A DNA stretch of 64,000 bases from Eustoma russellianum (Eukaryota; Streptophyta; Magnoliopsida; Gentianales; Gentianaceae): positions 20,064,216 through 20,128,215 of the forward strand of contig AP025040.1 of assembly GCA_036186865.1 (NCBI GenBank). The letters run 5' to 3'. Numbering within the stretch: position 1 is the stretch's first letter; each line of letters starts with the position of its first letter. This document shows positions 1 through 11,937 of this stretch, in pieces. The position numbers were made by a program, and so were the translations under genes. A model generated the notes under the pieces. The model had not been told where the DNA came from. It was given only the letters and a program-made list of their open reading frames with translations, and did no database searches.

Positions 1-987
1 CCATTCTTTGTAGCCAAAGTGTTCTTGTTGTTTTTGTTTGAGCTACAAGCTTCTTGAGCTTCATTTGTAAGATTGATTACCCATTCTTATAAGGATATAT
101 TAGGTTGTAGAGGTGTTGCAACTAAGTGTTGCTTAGAAGGTGATCATCCAAGCCTTGAGTAGGGTTGGTGTATAACCCAAGGATCAAGCTTAGTTCTTGT
201 TGTAAGGTGATTCATTTGATAGTGAAATCCAAGGAAAGGTGTTCCTTGGGACTGGAGTAGGTCACATTGACTGAACCAGGATAAATCCTTGGTGTTCTTG
301 TCTTGTTTCTTCATTTTTGTTTTCGTCCTGTTTTTACTACAGTTTTCAAATAACTTCTCACAATTTGAAAAAATAGCTAAAAACTTTCAAAATTCGTGAT
401 TTTTGTTGGAGTTATACTTCAGGCTGTTAGCTTTCTTTTGCAACAAGAATCACTTGATTTGAGCAAGGGAAAGTTAGTCTTTCAGTCTTTGCAAAATAAC
501 TGCTTCAATCTGGCTGCAATCTGACCAGTTTTGAGACAACTTAAATTCTGTATTTTTCAAGAATTGTTTAAGGTCAGGACCTTTTGAAAATATCATCTAC
601 ACATCCTAAGGAGTGTTTTGATATAAATATCAACCTTTTTGGTTGAGTATTCAAAGAGAAACACGTTTTCAAAGTCAACAACATTCTGTCCAATTATGTC
701 TAGATTGACCATCTGAATCTTTTTATTTGTTTGAAAAGCCAAACGATCTTATTTTTGTCTGATTTTTTGATAGAGTCGTTTTAAAACATTGAAGTTAAAT
801 TCTGAAAAGTTTCATAATTTTTGGAGTTGTGTAATATTGTGTTTGAAATTTTTAAAAACGGGTTCTGAATCTGAGATGGTCTCAGATTCTGTCTTCAAAG
901 GGGATTTTTCAAAGGGTTGTAGTGTAATTTCTGCTAACCACTATTCACCCCCTCTTGTGGTGTTTATTACAGGTGCACAGTCCAACA
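1..987 (+). repeat. 5' LTR (right part) of copia element 1, family A
   Basis: This stretch repeats at 8502-9696 and ends in CCAACA directly before a tRNA-primer site, so it is the downstream part of a 5' LTR. The LTR start and its target duplication lie before the window. It lacks the 202-bp internal duplication found in the 3' LTR. A short weak ORF at 789-1079 lies across the LTR end and I do not consider it a gene. Confidence 0.9.
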
Positions 988-989
988 AT

Positions 990-1001
990 TGGTATCAGAG
1001 C
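990..1001 (+). other. Primer-binding site, initiator-Met tRNA type
   Basis: TGGTATCAGAGC lies two bases after the LTR end. It is the usual plant copia and gypsy primer site, complementary to the 3' end of initiator methionine tRNA, where minus-strand cDNA synthesis starts. Confidence 0.95.
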
Positions 1002-1109
1002 AAGGTCTACACCACTCAAAGAAGCAAGAGTCAACACCATACAATCAATACAAAGCCAAGAAACAAATACTCTTTGTAGCCTGCTTATCTCAGATTAAAG
1101 GTACATACT

Positions 1110-2108
1110 ATGGCAATAGTTTCTCACAAAGGTGAGTTGGAAGGTATGTCCACTCAACGTCCTCCTCTTTTTGATGGCAATAATTTTGTTCATTGAAAAC
1201 TAAGAATGAGGCTATTCTTGATGGTTATAGACATCGATTTATGGTCTATAGTTGAAGATGGGCCGTACATTCCAATGAAAGTTGCACAAGTTAGTGGAGT
1301 CACTCAAGAAGTTGAAAAATATAAAAGTGAATGGTCATCGGAAGATAAAAAAAATGTCCATGAATGCTAAAGCTATGCAATTACTTTTGAATGGACTTAC
1401 AACTTTTGAAGCAGGGTATGTGTCAAATTGCACAAGTGCACACGATATGTGAAAATCACTTATATTAAAGCATGAAGGTACTAGTGGTGTTAAAGAATCA
1501 AAAATAAACATGATTATGACTGAATTAGAGTCTTTCAAAATATTGCCAAACGAATCCATAATATCTATGGATTTGAGGATTACTAACATTTTTAATGCCC
1601 TTGAAGCTTTAGGCAAATCATTCACGAACAATGAAATAGTTCAAAAGGTGCTACGAAGCCTTCCTGCTGAATAGGATTCAAAGGTGACTGCAATCGAGGA
1701 GACAAAGTCAATAACTAAGATGGATGAATTGATCGGGTCTCTTAAAGTCTATGAGGTAAAACTAAACCAACGGAAGTCCGAGTCATCTAAGCCATCAAGT
1801 AAGTCAGTAGCTTTCAAAACAACTAAACACATACAAATAATGATGATAGTAATAGTGATACTGAATTAGATGATGACTTGATATTAATAGCAAGAAAACT
1901 TAGGAAGTTTTTCAAACGTTCTAATAGGAATAGACAACTTTCTTCTTCTTCTTCTCAACCTAGGAAGAATAACACAAACAAATGGTATAATAAAGAATTA
2001 AAGTGTTATGAATGCAGTCAAAAAGGACATATTTCATACGATTGTCCAACAAAGAAAAATAATAATAATAGCAACAATAATAAACAAGCCAAGGACAAGG
2101 AGGCATAA
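1110..2108 (+). pseudogene. gag: Gag (capsid and nucleocapsid), copia element 1
   Basis: The likely start is the ATG at 1110, followed closely by the RPPLFDG motif typical of copia Gag N-termini. The protein would form the virus-like particle and bind element RNA. A CCHC zinc knuckle (CYECSQKGHISYDC) is visible near 2006-2047. The frame is broken by stops replacing Trp codons near 1195, 1450 and 1672, and by a frameshift in an A-run near 1350. The readable pieces are 1684-1869 and 1878-2108, in different frames. It cannot be translated intact. The domain assignment is solid; the exact breaks were read by eye. Confidence 0.8.
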
Positions 2109-3256
2109 ATGACAAATACAAAGGCGTCAAAGGCAAGGAAAGGGAAACGACCAATGAAGGTGAGCACATGGAGCGACTCAGCCGACTCAGAATCTGAAAC
2201 TGAGGAAGCTCAAGTCTGCTTCGTATCCAACTAGGTATGTTCTTCTTCTGACAGTGATTCTGATAGTGACATGTCATTTGATGAAATGTATGAAGAGTTC
2301 TTAAGAATGCATGCTCACTGTAAGAGGCTATCTAAAGAAAAGAAGAAACTAGTTGAAGAAAATGACAAGTTGAAGACGTCCAACTTGGAATTTTCTGATC
2401 AATTAGAATCTCTTAAACAAGAGTCTACTAATACTCTTGATTCTTTAGAGAATAAAATTGAATCATATAGGAAAGATGATCAAAAGATAAAAATGGAAAA
2501 TAATATGTTAAAGTCTAAGTTAGAAAGTTGTGAACATGAAATAATACGACTTAAGTCGTCTAAACTTAACTTAGAAAAAATGTTAGAAAAATTTAAATCG
2601 GATGCTAATATGTTAGATACACTAATCTCATCACAAAAGTATGGTAATGATAAAACCGGCTTAGGCTATAAAGAAGAAAATGAAAAAGTAAATAAAAGGC
2701 TAAGTTTGTTTCATCTTGTACAAAGTTGCCATATAATACAGCAAAATTAACTTTGGCTGCTACATCTTCTTCTACACCTTGTTCTACTTATATCAAGGCA
2801 AAAATACAACACACACCCACCAATATACACACGCATAAACATACATCTAGGCCACATTTTGCATCTAGACAACCTAGAAATTATGCATGTATATATAAGA
2901 ATACAACTAGAAAGAATAAAATGTATCCAACTTATTATGAACCTAAGTATAGGCTACACTCATATAAGTCTTATAGAAATGCCTATGAACACACTTATAT
3001 AGCGTCATTCAAGAAACAAAATCGCATGCCTTATACACATTATAGAAATCGGCCATCATATAATGATTATCAACCATGGCGTAATGTGTATGACAATGCA
3101 TCTTCACTTATGTGGAATGATCATCTATATGCTAATCCTTCTTATTTTACAAATTATAATAATGCTAAAAATGTGCCTAGAAGGTATGTTCAAGTTTGGA
3201 TACCTAAGGGATATCTAAACAAGAATAGTGCCCCTAACATTCAAGGACCCAAATAA
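2109..3256 (+). pseudogene. Gag C-terminal coiled coil and basic, Tyr/His-rich linker, copia element 1
   Basis: The open frame 2271-2750 (159 aa) is a Lys/Glu/Leu-rich coiled coil with repeated LxxEx and KEKKKLVEE-type heptads. The next frame, 2726-3256, is rich in Tyr, His, Asn and Arg and ends in a WIPKGY-type motif just before the protease. By family knowledge, SIRE-like elements carry such a coiled coil between the zinc knuckle and protease; its role is not established, and particle assembly is a guess. The same coiled coil is the only protein kept by the deleted element at 12614-13030. The two parts lie in different frames here, so a frameshift lies near 2726-2750. Confidence 0.7.
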
Positions 3257-3271
3257 AGGGTACCTAAAACT

Positions 3272-3514
3272 TTGTCTCCATTGTCGGACAAACGCAAGGA
3301 ATACAAGAAGGAGGCAAAGTCAAAGAATCTAAAAACCAAATGGTTTTTAGATAGTGGATGTTCGAGGCATATGACGGGGAACCCCAAACTATTCAACGAA
3401 CTTGAACATATTGATGGTGGAAAGGTGACATTCGGTGACAACAACAAAGGAAAAGTTGTTGGAAAAGGAACAATCGGGGACCCAACACATTTCAAATACG
3501 AAATGTGTTGTTAG
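3272..3514 (+). pseudogene. Aspartic protease, copia element 1
   Basis: The motif WFLDSGCSRHMTG holds the catalytic Asp of the retrotransposon aspartic protease, which cleaves the Gag-Pol polyprotein. The domain is short (about 80 aa) as usual. The frame shifts at its end: the following LLV...LLSISQL segment opens the integrase frame at 3505, overlapping by about 10 bases. A frameshift mutation is more likely than programmed recoding, because other frame breaks occur throughout this element. Confidence 0.85.
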
Positions 3515-4986
3515 TAAGCAATCTCTCTTATTATTTACTTAGTATTTCTCAACTTATAGATTGCGTTTACAATGTCTCTTTTCTTCCCAATTCTTGTAAT
3601 ATAAAAAATGAAAAACGAGAAATAGTATTAAAAGGAAATAGGGATGATAATATTTATACTCTTACCTTAGATAACATGTTGGATGCTAAGGTTAAGTGTC
3701 TTATATCACATGTCTTAGATGTGAATTTATGGCATAGAAGATTAGGCCATATAGGAATTTCAACCATTAGCAAATTATCTAAAAAGAATTTAATTAGAGG
3801 TATGCCTAAGTTAGACTTAGATAATTTTCAAATGTGTAAAACATGTATTAAAGGAAAACACATTGAAGAAACATTAAAACCAAAACATGAAGTGAGTACT
3901 AGTCATGTACTAGAATTGCTTCATTTAGACTTATTTGGTTCAAGTAGGACAAGAAGTCTAGGTGGACACGACTATGTGTGTGTCATAGTAGATGATTACT
4001 CACGCTACACATGGACATTGTTCTTAACACACAAAGACGATGCTCCATTAGCAATCAAAACTCTTATTAAGCAACTTGAAAACATTTACGAAGAAAATGT
4101 TAAAAGGATTAGAAGTGATAGAGGTGGAGAATTTAAAAACAAAGATGTAATCAAATTTTGTGAACTACATGGAATTAAACATGAATTCTCACCACCTAGA
4201 ACACCACAACTCAATGGAGTTGTTGAACGTAAAAATAGAACAATTCAAGAAGTTGCTAGGACAATGCTTTGTGAAAATAAATTACCGAAATATTTATGGG
4301 CTGAAGCTATTAGTTGTGCATGCTATATTATAAATAGGCTCACTATTAGAAAGAAATTAAATAAAACGCCATATGAATTGCTAAACAATAGACTACCTAA
4401 AATAGATTATCTTAGAGTATTTGGATGTAAATGTTTTGTGTTGAACACTAAGGATAATATAGACAAATTTGATCAAAAGTCTATTGAATGCATATTTGTT
4501 GGGTATTCAACTAACTCAAGAGCATATAGGTGTTATAATCCTGCATCTAGAAAGATAATTGAATCCATACATGTAAAATTCAATAAAAATGCATGCTTTG
4601 AAGTTAGTGATAAAAATCAACATAAACAAGAAACTAATGTTGAAAATATGTTTGATGATGATGTATTACTTGAGCCTGTACTTGAGCATCTAGAACCAAC
4701 TCCGCCTGAACAAGATATGCATGAACCCTTAGATGAAATAAATGAAGAAACTTTGCATTTAAAAGATAATACAACTAATGATCCAATTACATATGATAAT
4801 GTTCACACTAATACAACATTTGAACAAGATGAGGGTGAATCTAGTCAATCTAGGAATTGGTGGCATCCTAGAGAACTAATCATTGGGGATCCAAGTGTTG
4901 GGGTTAGAACACGTAGAAATATAAGTCAACTTGAAGGACATAGCTTAATCTCACAATTAGAGCCTAAGAATGAAAGGAAGCCTTAG
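3505..4986 (+). pseudogene. Integrase, copia element 1 (long open frame)
   Basis: A 493-aa open frame contains WHRRLGHIG, the H-H-C-C zinc domain (CKTCIKGK), and the D,D,E catalytic core in order: VDDYSRYTW, IRSDRGGEF and NGVVERKNRT. All three acidic residues are present. The tail is acidic and ends near GVRTRR before the RT linker. Integrase joins the linear cDNA to host DNA in the nucleus. This is the best preserved part of the element. A stop replaces a Trp codon between here and RT (TAG near 5048), and the RT frame differs. Confidence 0.9.
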
Positions 4987-5099
4987 GTGATATATCTTGG
5001 ATAGATGCTATGCATGAGGAATTAAATCAATTCACAAGGAACAATGTGTAGGACTTAGTACCTAAACCTGAAAACAAGTCTATAATAGGAACGAAATGG

Positions 5100-6122
5100 G
5101 TGTTTAGGAATAAAATAGATGAACAAGGAAAAATTATAAGAAATAAGACTAGACTAGTTGCACAAGGTTATAATCAACAAGAAGGAATAGATTATGAAGA
5201 AACCTTTAAACCTGTTGCACGACTAAAAGCAATTAGATTGTTACTTGCTATTGCAAGTCTAAGTAATATTAAACTCTTTCAAATGGATGTCAAGAGTGCA
5301 TTCTTGAATGGATACATCAAAGAAGAGGTGTTTGTCAAACAACCTCCTGGATTCGAAGATCCAAAGAATCCTAACCATGTGTACAAGCTTAAGAAAGCTC
5401 TATATGGTTTGAAACAAGCTCCAAGAGCTTGGTATGATAGATTTGCAAACTTTCTTATTGCAAATAATTATCAAATGGGAACAATAAACAACACATTATT
5501 CCTAAGAAGAAAAGATAATGATTTGTTAATAGTTCAAATATATGTAGACGATATTATCTTTGGTTCAACTAACCCTACCTTAGTAAAAGCCTTCGAAGAA
5601 TGTATGAAGTCAGAATATGAAATGTCAATGGTAGGAGAGTTGAATTACTTCTTAGGACTTCAAATCAAACAAACCCCTCAAGGAATTCACATTAGCCAAC
5701 TTAAGTATGTCAATGATATGATTAAGAAGTTTGGCTTTGAAGAATTGAAGCCAACACCTGCACCCATGAGTGTTAGCACCAAACTAGATGAGGATGAAAA
5801 TGGTAAACCTTTTGATGACACACTTTATATGTCTATGATTGGCTCATTGTTATACTTAACTGCATCAAGACTTGATATCATGTTTAGTGTGTGCATGTGT
5901 GCTAGGTTTCAATCTTGTCCTAAGGTATCACATTACAATGCAGTGAAAAAGATATTTAGATATCTTAAGCATACACCTCACTTAGGACTTTGGTATGATA
6001 GAAACGCTAAGTTGGAATTGTACACATATAATGATGCTGATTATGGTGGTTGCAAGTTAGATAGAAAATCCACTAGCGGTACATGTCAATTCATGGAACC
6101 ACTTGATCTCTTGGTTTTCTAA
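5100..6122 (+). pseudogene. Reverse transcriptase, copia element 1
   Basis: A 340-aa open frame holds the copia RT (RVT_2): LVAQGYNQQEGIDY, FQMDVKSAFLNG (first catalytic Asp), LYGLKQAPRAW, and IYVDDIIFG (YVDD catalytic box). The end of the frame reaches the start of RNase H (YNDADYGG) before a frame change near 6100. It copies element RNA into DNA inside the particle. The catalytic residues are intact, but the domain is not in frame with integrase. Confidence 0.92.
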
Positions 6123-6462
6123 AAAGCAAGCTAGTGTAGCTCTTTCTACCACTGAAGCCGAGTATATTGCTTTGAGTTTATGTACTACCCAAATACTTTG
6201 GTTTAAACAGCAACTTAGTGATTTTGGCATTAAAATGAATAAGATTCCAATTTTCTGCGATAGCACAAGTGCAATCAATCTTTCTCGGAATCCGGTGCTT
6301 CATTCTAAGGCCAAACACATTGAGGTGCGATACCACTTCCTTCGAGATCATGTTCAAAATGATGATATAGTTATAAACCATATAACAACTGATCATCAGA
6401 TAGCTGACATCTTTACCAAACCCCTTGATCAAACCACTTTTGAAAACTACGAGCCAAGTTAG
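6103..6462 (+). pseudogene. RNase H, copia element 1
   Basis: This frame continues the RNase H domain: SKKQASVALSTTEAEY, FCDSTSAINLSRNP, SKAKHIEVRYHFLRD and QIADIFTKPL, which are standard copia C-terminal motifs. RNase H removes the RNA strand after minus-strand synthesis. It overlaps the end of the RT frame and lies in another frame, so a frameshift separates them. It ends at a TAG at 6460-6462, about 275 bp before the 3' LTR. No env-like ORF lies in that gap. Confidence 0.88.
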
Positions 6463-6737
6463 GTATGATGACTTATGATACCATTGTATAAATCTATCGT
6501 TTGCTTGATTTGAAAAATAAAGGGGGAGATAGAATAAGAACATGATTTTAGTTGGTAAGTCATATGCTAAGTTTCAATTGGTATAAATTGAGTATAGGTT
6601 AAGGGTGAGAGTATAAGTTGAGGGGGAGTGTACTATTTAAAAGTTTGTCAAAAACAAAGTTTGATAAACAATTGGTTATAAGTTGTGACATTAAAATCAT
6701 GTTAGCTTATTTTGAAAATCATCCAAAAGGGGGAGAA
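6463..6737 (+). promoter_or_regulatory. 3' untranslated region with three polypurine tracts
   Basis: Three AGGGGGAG tracts occur at 6518-6528, 6620-6628 and 6725-6737. The last one abuts the 3' LTR start and should prime plus-strand synthesis. Internal extra tracts are known in SIRE-type elements. Similar CCCCCTT repeats (reverse strand) lie at 11927-12060 in the family B element. Confidence 0.8.
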
Positions 6738-8400
6738 TGATGAGAAATATGTTTAGATAATTTTCAAAGTCATGATTTTAAGTGGTGAATACTTAAAAAT
6801 GTCACACATGGTGTTATATATGGTTAAAAGTTGAAAAGGTTGAAAAATTTGACATCATCTCTCAGGTTTTTGCACATCAATCGATCTATGTACATAGATA
6901 TCTCACATCGATCGATCCATGTAAGGCAGTGAAAGTTCAAGACCTTACTGTGAGACATCGATCTCTAAACCTGAGACACAACAATCGATCTATGCACATG
7001 GAATCCTCACTTCGATCGATCGATGTATGTTAGAGACAAAACTTGAACCTTTCTGTGAGACATCGATCTCTGAAGCTGAGGCACTTCGATCGATCGATGT
7101 CTAGGGTTTTTAGAAATAATTTTCTAAAATGTGTTAAAATTGTTGTTTTCATTGGCATATGATTTATACATGCTCATTATGTGAATCTTATGTGATTTTG
7201 ATGATTTTAAATGTATTGTGACTAACGTGCCTTGGAAGTTTCTACAACTTACCAAAAAGGGCAAAATTAGTATTTTGAGTTTTGTAGGAACATCACATGG
7301 TGAAAATAATTCAAGGGTGTATTCTTATACTATTTATCATGACAAAGGTGATATCATAATTATTTCTGACCATCCGGGTTATTTATGGAGTTTCCATATA
7401 CCAGGGGTATTTTGGTCATTTCACCCCTGAGGGTATTTTTGGTATTTTCACTCAAGGAATCTCTTGAACATATTATTACTTTTATTCTGGATCTGAGTTA
7501 TTATTAATTTGAAGATAATATGGTGATTCTCTATCTTATTCTCTCACATGATGATATTATTGACTATAGCGGGATATGTGACGATTTGAGATGTCACATT
7601 CTATTTTTTCTTGAAGACCCTCTTATATATGTTATAAGAGCATATTTATAATCATTATTCAGAGTTGTTCAAGGTGTTAAAGGTGCAGAAATGATCACGA
7701 CATTTAAGAAGAAATATTAGGAATTTCGGTGTTACACATTGACATAATCTTGTCAATAATTATTTAGTGATTTCTTCTTCAAAAATTTGAGTTGCTACAC
7801 ATATTTGTATGCTCAAAAACGTGTATGAGCAGGTGGAGGTGATACATTATTCATTTTATGAGTTGGTGACAAATGGACAAACCAAAAAAGATTTTGCCAA
7901 CTTAGAAATTTCTAAATATAGCCAACGGCTTCTAGGCTTTTCTTGGCAGATTTTTTAGTCAAATGGAGCTCTCACATATCCTATTCTTGTGCTTGGAGTT
8001 GAGAATAATTTGGTGGTATTATCCTTTCTTTTATTATCAACAATTCACAAAGGAAAATCAAAAATTTTTTTTTGAAAAATTAAAAGTAGCCAACGGCTAC
8101 TAAGGACTTCTTTGAGCTGATTTTTTTGTTTGAACTTGTCAACTCCCAGATGCCTATTCTCATGGCAAGGAGTTGAGGAATTCTTGAAGCATATTCCATT
8201 TTATCTTCTCATTTTTGCAAAGGATAATTATGATAAATCCAAGGTGGAAAAATCGGCCAACAAGGTGTATCCAAGGTGGACCAATTATGTTGTCTTATTT
8301 TGCCAAGTGTACAAGAACAACCAATGATGAGAAGACATTTTGACTTGATGCTGAATATGGTGACTTATTGGAATTCTTATCTCCAAGGCTCAAATCACAC

Positions 8401-8408
8401 TATAAATA
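8401..8408 (+). promoter_or_regulatory. LTR TATA box (TATAAATA)
   Basis: TATAAATAGAG follows CACAC and is conserved at 22503-22510 in the solo LTR of the same family (TATAAATAGG). It is the likely core promoter of this LTR. Confidence 0.7.
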
Positions 8409-8826
8409 GAGTCAATGGTGAAGAAGATGAAACACACTTGAAGCTTACAAGCATTTGTTGAATTGTCTAGCTATCATCTTCTTCTTGTTGCTGTTCTTGT
8501 TCCATTCTTTGTAGCCAAGGTGTTCTTGTTGTTTTTGTTGAGCTAAAATCCTCTTGAGCTTCATTTGTAAGATTGATTAGCCATTCTTATAAGGATATAT
8601 CAATAGGTTGTAGAGACGTTGCAACTAAGTGTTGCTTAGAATGTGATCATCCAAGTCTTGAGTAGGGTTGGTGTATAACCCAAGGATCAAGCTTGGTTCT
8701 TGTTGTAAGGTGATTCATTTGATAGTGAAATCCAAGGAAAGGTGTTCCTTGGAACTGGAGTAGGTCACATTGACCGAACCAGGATAAATCCTCGGTGTTC
8801 TTGTCTTGTTTCTTCATTCATGTTTT

Positions 8827-9230
8827 CTGCCCGTTTTTACTGTAGATTTCACACAAATTCTCACAATTTGAAAAAATAGCTAAACACTTTCAAAATTTTG
8901 GTGGAGTTATATTTCAGGCTGTTAGCTTTCATTTGCAACAAGAATCACTTGATTTGAGCAAGGGAAAGTTAGTCTTTCAGTCTTTGCAAAATAACTGCTC
9001 CAATCTGGCTGTAATCTTGGTGGAGTCTTCTGCCGTTTTTACTGTAGATTTCACACAAATTCTCACAATTTGAAAAAATAGCTAAACACTTTCAAAATTC
9101 GTGCTTTTTGTTGGAGTTATACTTCAGGATGTTAGCTTTCATTTGCAACAAGAATCACTTGATTTGAGCAAGGGAAAGTTAGTCTTTCAGTCTTTGCAAA
9201 ATAACCGCTCCAATCTGGCTGCAATCTGAC
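8827..9230 (+). repeat. About 202-bp tandem duplication inside the 3' LTR
   Basis: The segment from CCGTTTTTACTGTAGATTTC to GCTCCAATCTGGCTG occurs twice, offset by 202 bp (TGTAGATTTC at 8841 and 9043). The 5' LTR of the same element has one copy. Confidence 0.88.
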
Positions 9231-9696
9231 CAGTTTTGAGACAACTTAAATTCTGTATTTTTCAAGAATTGTTTAAGGTCAGGACCTTTTGAAAATATCA
9301 TCTACACATCCTAAGGAGTGTTTTGATATAAATATCAACCTTTTTGGTTGAGTATTCAAAGAGAAACACGTTTTTCAAAATCAACAACATTCTGTCCAAT
9401 TATGTCTAGATTGACCATCTCAATCTTTTTATTTGTTTTAAGGGTCAAATGACCTTATTTTTATCTGATTTTTGGATAGAGTCTTGCTAACACATTGAAG
9501 TTAAATTCTATAAAAAGTTTCATAATTTTTGGAGTTGTGTACAATTGTTTTTGAATTTTTCAAAAACGGGTTCTGAATTTGAGGTGGTCTCAGATTCTGT
9601 TTTCAAAAGGGATTTTTACAAAAGGTTGTAGTGTAATTTCCGTCAATCCCTATTCACCCCCTCTAGTGGTGTTTATTGCAGGTGCACGGTCCAACA

Positions 9697-11926
9697 AGTA
9701 TGTCAATCACATTGAAGATCTCAACCCTTGCAAATCTGAAAATCAGATTACACTAGTCTCAGAACTATTAACGTTTGATTGACTTACACTTGTCCTAATG
9801 GGTTGAAACTTGCACCAAATGAACGCTAGGATATGTGGCTATTTTTTTACAAAGTTTGTAATTTTTGAAAGTCCTTTACTATTTTTACGATTGCAACGAA
9901 ATCAACACAGAAACTGAAAACTGAAAGTAAAGTGTTGAAAGTAAAGACACCAATGATTTTATACTGGTTCAGTTAATTCAGCCTACTCCAGTCTTCGAGG
10001 ACACCTTCCTTGGTTATCACTAAACACAAAATAACACCTTACCACAAGGGTTTCTGGAGTTAAACACCAACTCCACCCTTAAACAAACAATATAATCAAT
10101 CCCACCGATCACGAACACCACCACCGAACAGATGAAGGTTTGATCACACCTTGATCAACCTTTTACAGCTAATGAGGCGTGTATGGTGGTATAAACAAAG
10201 CCTATTCAATATGTTGAATATAAGAACAATATGCTTGAGAGAGGAAGAAGAAGAAAGAAATGTAGAAGAAGAGAGTAGAGAGTCTTTTTGCACTTGATAG
10301 AATATGAGAGTTGTCTTGCTTTTGTTTGCTCTCTTCTCTTCTCTTTATCTCAAGTTGGCCGCCCCCTTTAGGTCTTCCATCACCTTGAGAATTCTCTTTA
10401 ATGTCATTGGAAGATTACCTTGTATAGATATGACACCATCTTGCTTACTTGGCACAACATGATTGGTCCAACTTGTCATCATTTAGTGTGCTGTAAAAAT
10501 CTGATTAAAACTCATAAAACATATGATAATTAGTAGTCAAAAGGTTCCCAAACAATCACACATTAATGTCCCTTGAATTTTGGAATAAAATTGAAGACAA
10601 AAGGGAGTCAAAATTCAGCCATAACACGCACCATGTGCTGAAATTCCAGCATGTGTTGTATTTTGAATTGTTTCCTTATGTGTTGCCTTCTTCAATGTCA
10701 CCAATCATGTGTGGCTTATTTTTCACCAATTAAAGTTCCAAATAAGTGCTAGATAAGCTCCATATAAGCTCCAACATTGATGTAGTAGGCGTGTAGAAAG
10801 GCTGCACATGTGCTGAAATTTATTTTGGCAAGCTTTGTCAAATAATGCACAATAATTACACATATATGGTAAATTCCAATCAGCCCTAATTTGAATTTTC
10901 TAGAACACTTTAACATGTCTTGAATGTGCAAAAAGTGTCTAGATACATGTTACATGTCATGCCAAAAATGTTCCACGTGTTATGTTCGTAGAAAACCGAA
11001 TTTCGACTTTCGTCGATTACACGATTTTTCTCCAATTAAATTCAAACTTTTTGCACATGTTATATATATTATGTCACACATGATATACATAAAATAAATT
11101 AAATATTCATCTCTTAAAGTCTGACTTAATAGGCGCCCCATGTGCTACAATCTTTGAATTTGAAATCTCCACAATTTGGCCTTAATTGGAGATGATTTAT
11201 GCGTGCCAACATGGAATGATTTTATGACTGAGTATACCATGTTAACCACGAAATTTGTGGCCATTTTTGAAGTATATGGGTTGGCCATCTATATGTGGCA
11301 AGTACGTGACACGTTGGCGAAGTTTCGGTAGTCACCCGATACGACAATTTTCGGTTTATAACCTTGTAACGTGTCGTAATAATTTTGTCATCTGACTTAT
11401 ATCATATGATATAAGACCTGAATATACTCATAAATATGAGGTAAGTATAGTGGTGTGGCGTTGACCTACGTTTGTAATATATGTAACGTGTCGGTCGTAC
11501 ATCGGAATATATGTGTATTGTGCTTTTTATTAAAATTCTGAATATATATATATATAATATACATATAAAAACGTGTAAATGAGATGGAGAGGAGACTTTC
11601 CATGTTTTATTTTGTTGCTATCATGCCTTCTCCAAATATATCTCCATTTAATGAACTACTTATTCATTTAACTAAGTACTTCACTTAATGAACTAGTTTA
11701 GTTCATTAATGGTGGCACATGAAAATAGTTCAAACACAACAAATGTTTGCCATTTGATATAAGATTTAAAGCTTCATGGCTTGTTAGTACGGCAACATTA
11801 TATATAAAGCATATAAGGCAAGTTTATCACAAAAATGTGTCAAGTAATAAATTTGTCATGCATTTCTTAAAACACGTTGTATTTAAATCATGTATTCGTA
11901 AATCACTCAAACTCTTTCTCTCAACA
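9697..11926 (-). repeat. 3' LTR of the deleted family B element, outer end missing
   Basis: It matches 13540-15737 closely in the same orientation. About 410 bp of the LTR terminus (equivalent to 13125-13540) is absent because copia element 1 ends directly at this point. The inner end is TCTCAACA, the reverse of TGTTGAGA. Confidence 0.88.
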
Positions 11927-11937
11927 ATCTCCCCTTT
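11927..11937 (-). other. Polypurine tract of the family B element
   Basis: ATCTCCCCTTT on the plus strand (AAAGGGGAGAT on minus) lies directly before the 3' LTR start. Further CCCCCTT tracts follow at 11985-12045. Confidence 0.75.

Larger units (their letters stand above)
1..9696 (+). mobile_element. Copia element 1, SIRE/Maximus-like, 5' end outside window
   Basis: Order seen: LTR, PBS, gag with a CCHC knuckle, coiled coil, protease, integrase, RT, RNase H, polypurine tracts, LTR. Integrase before RT defines Ty1/copia. The large LTRs (3' copy 2959 bp), the coiled-coil segment after the zinc knuckle and the repeated polypurine tracts fit the SIRE/Maximus lineage by family knowledge; I did not build a tree. 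The element is dead: gag has several stops and at least one frameshift, and pol is split into different frames. It probably inserted into the family B LTR that resumes at 9697, with TSD candidate AGTAT at 9697-9701; the matching copy would lie before the window. Confidence 0.85.
6738..9696 (+). repeat. 3' LTR of copia element 1 (2959 bp)
   Basis: It starts TGATGAGAAAT after the polypurine tract (the solo copy at 21081 starts TGTTGAGAAAT) and ends CCAACA. 6880-7105 holds a cluster of CGATCGAT-type palindromes. A TATAAATA box lies at 8401-8408, placing the U3/R boundary about 30 bp further on. A direct tandem duplication of about 202 bp spans 8827-9230. ORFs inside it are short and not conserved in this copy. 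Confidence 0.92.

Noticed and set aside
3505..3514. Programmed frameshift between protease and integrase in copia element 1
   Set aside because: Copia lineages normally use one frame here and this element has many other random frame breaks.
6463..6737. Possible env-like gene after pol, known in some SIRE elements
   Set aside because: The gap is only 275 bp, contains polypurine tracts and has no open frame.
6880..7105. Repeat cluster resembling a CRISPR or satellite array
   Set aside because: Units are irregular short palindromes within a plant LTR, with no spacers of constant length.
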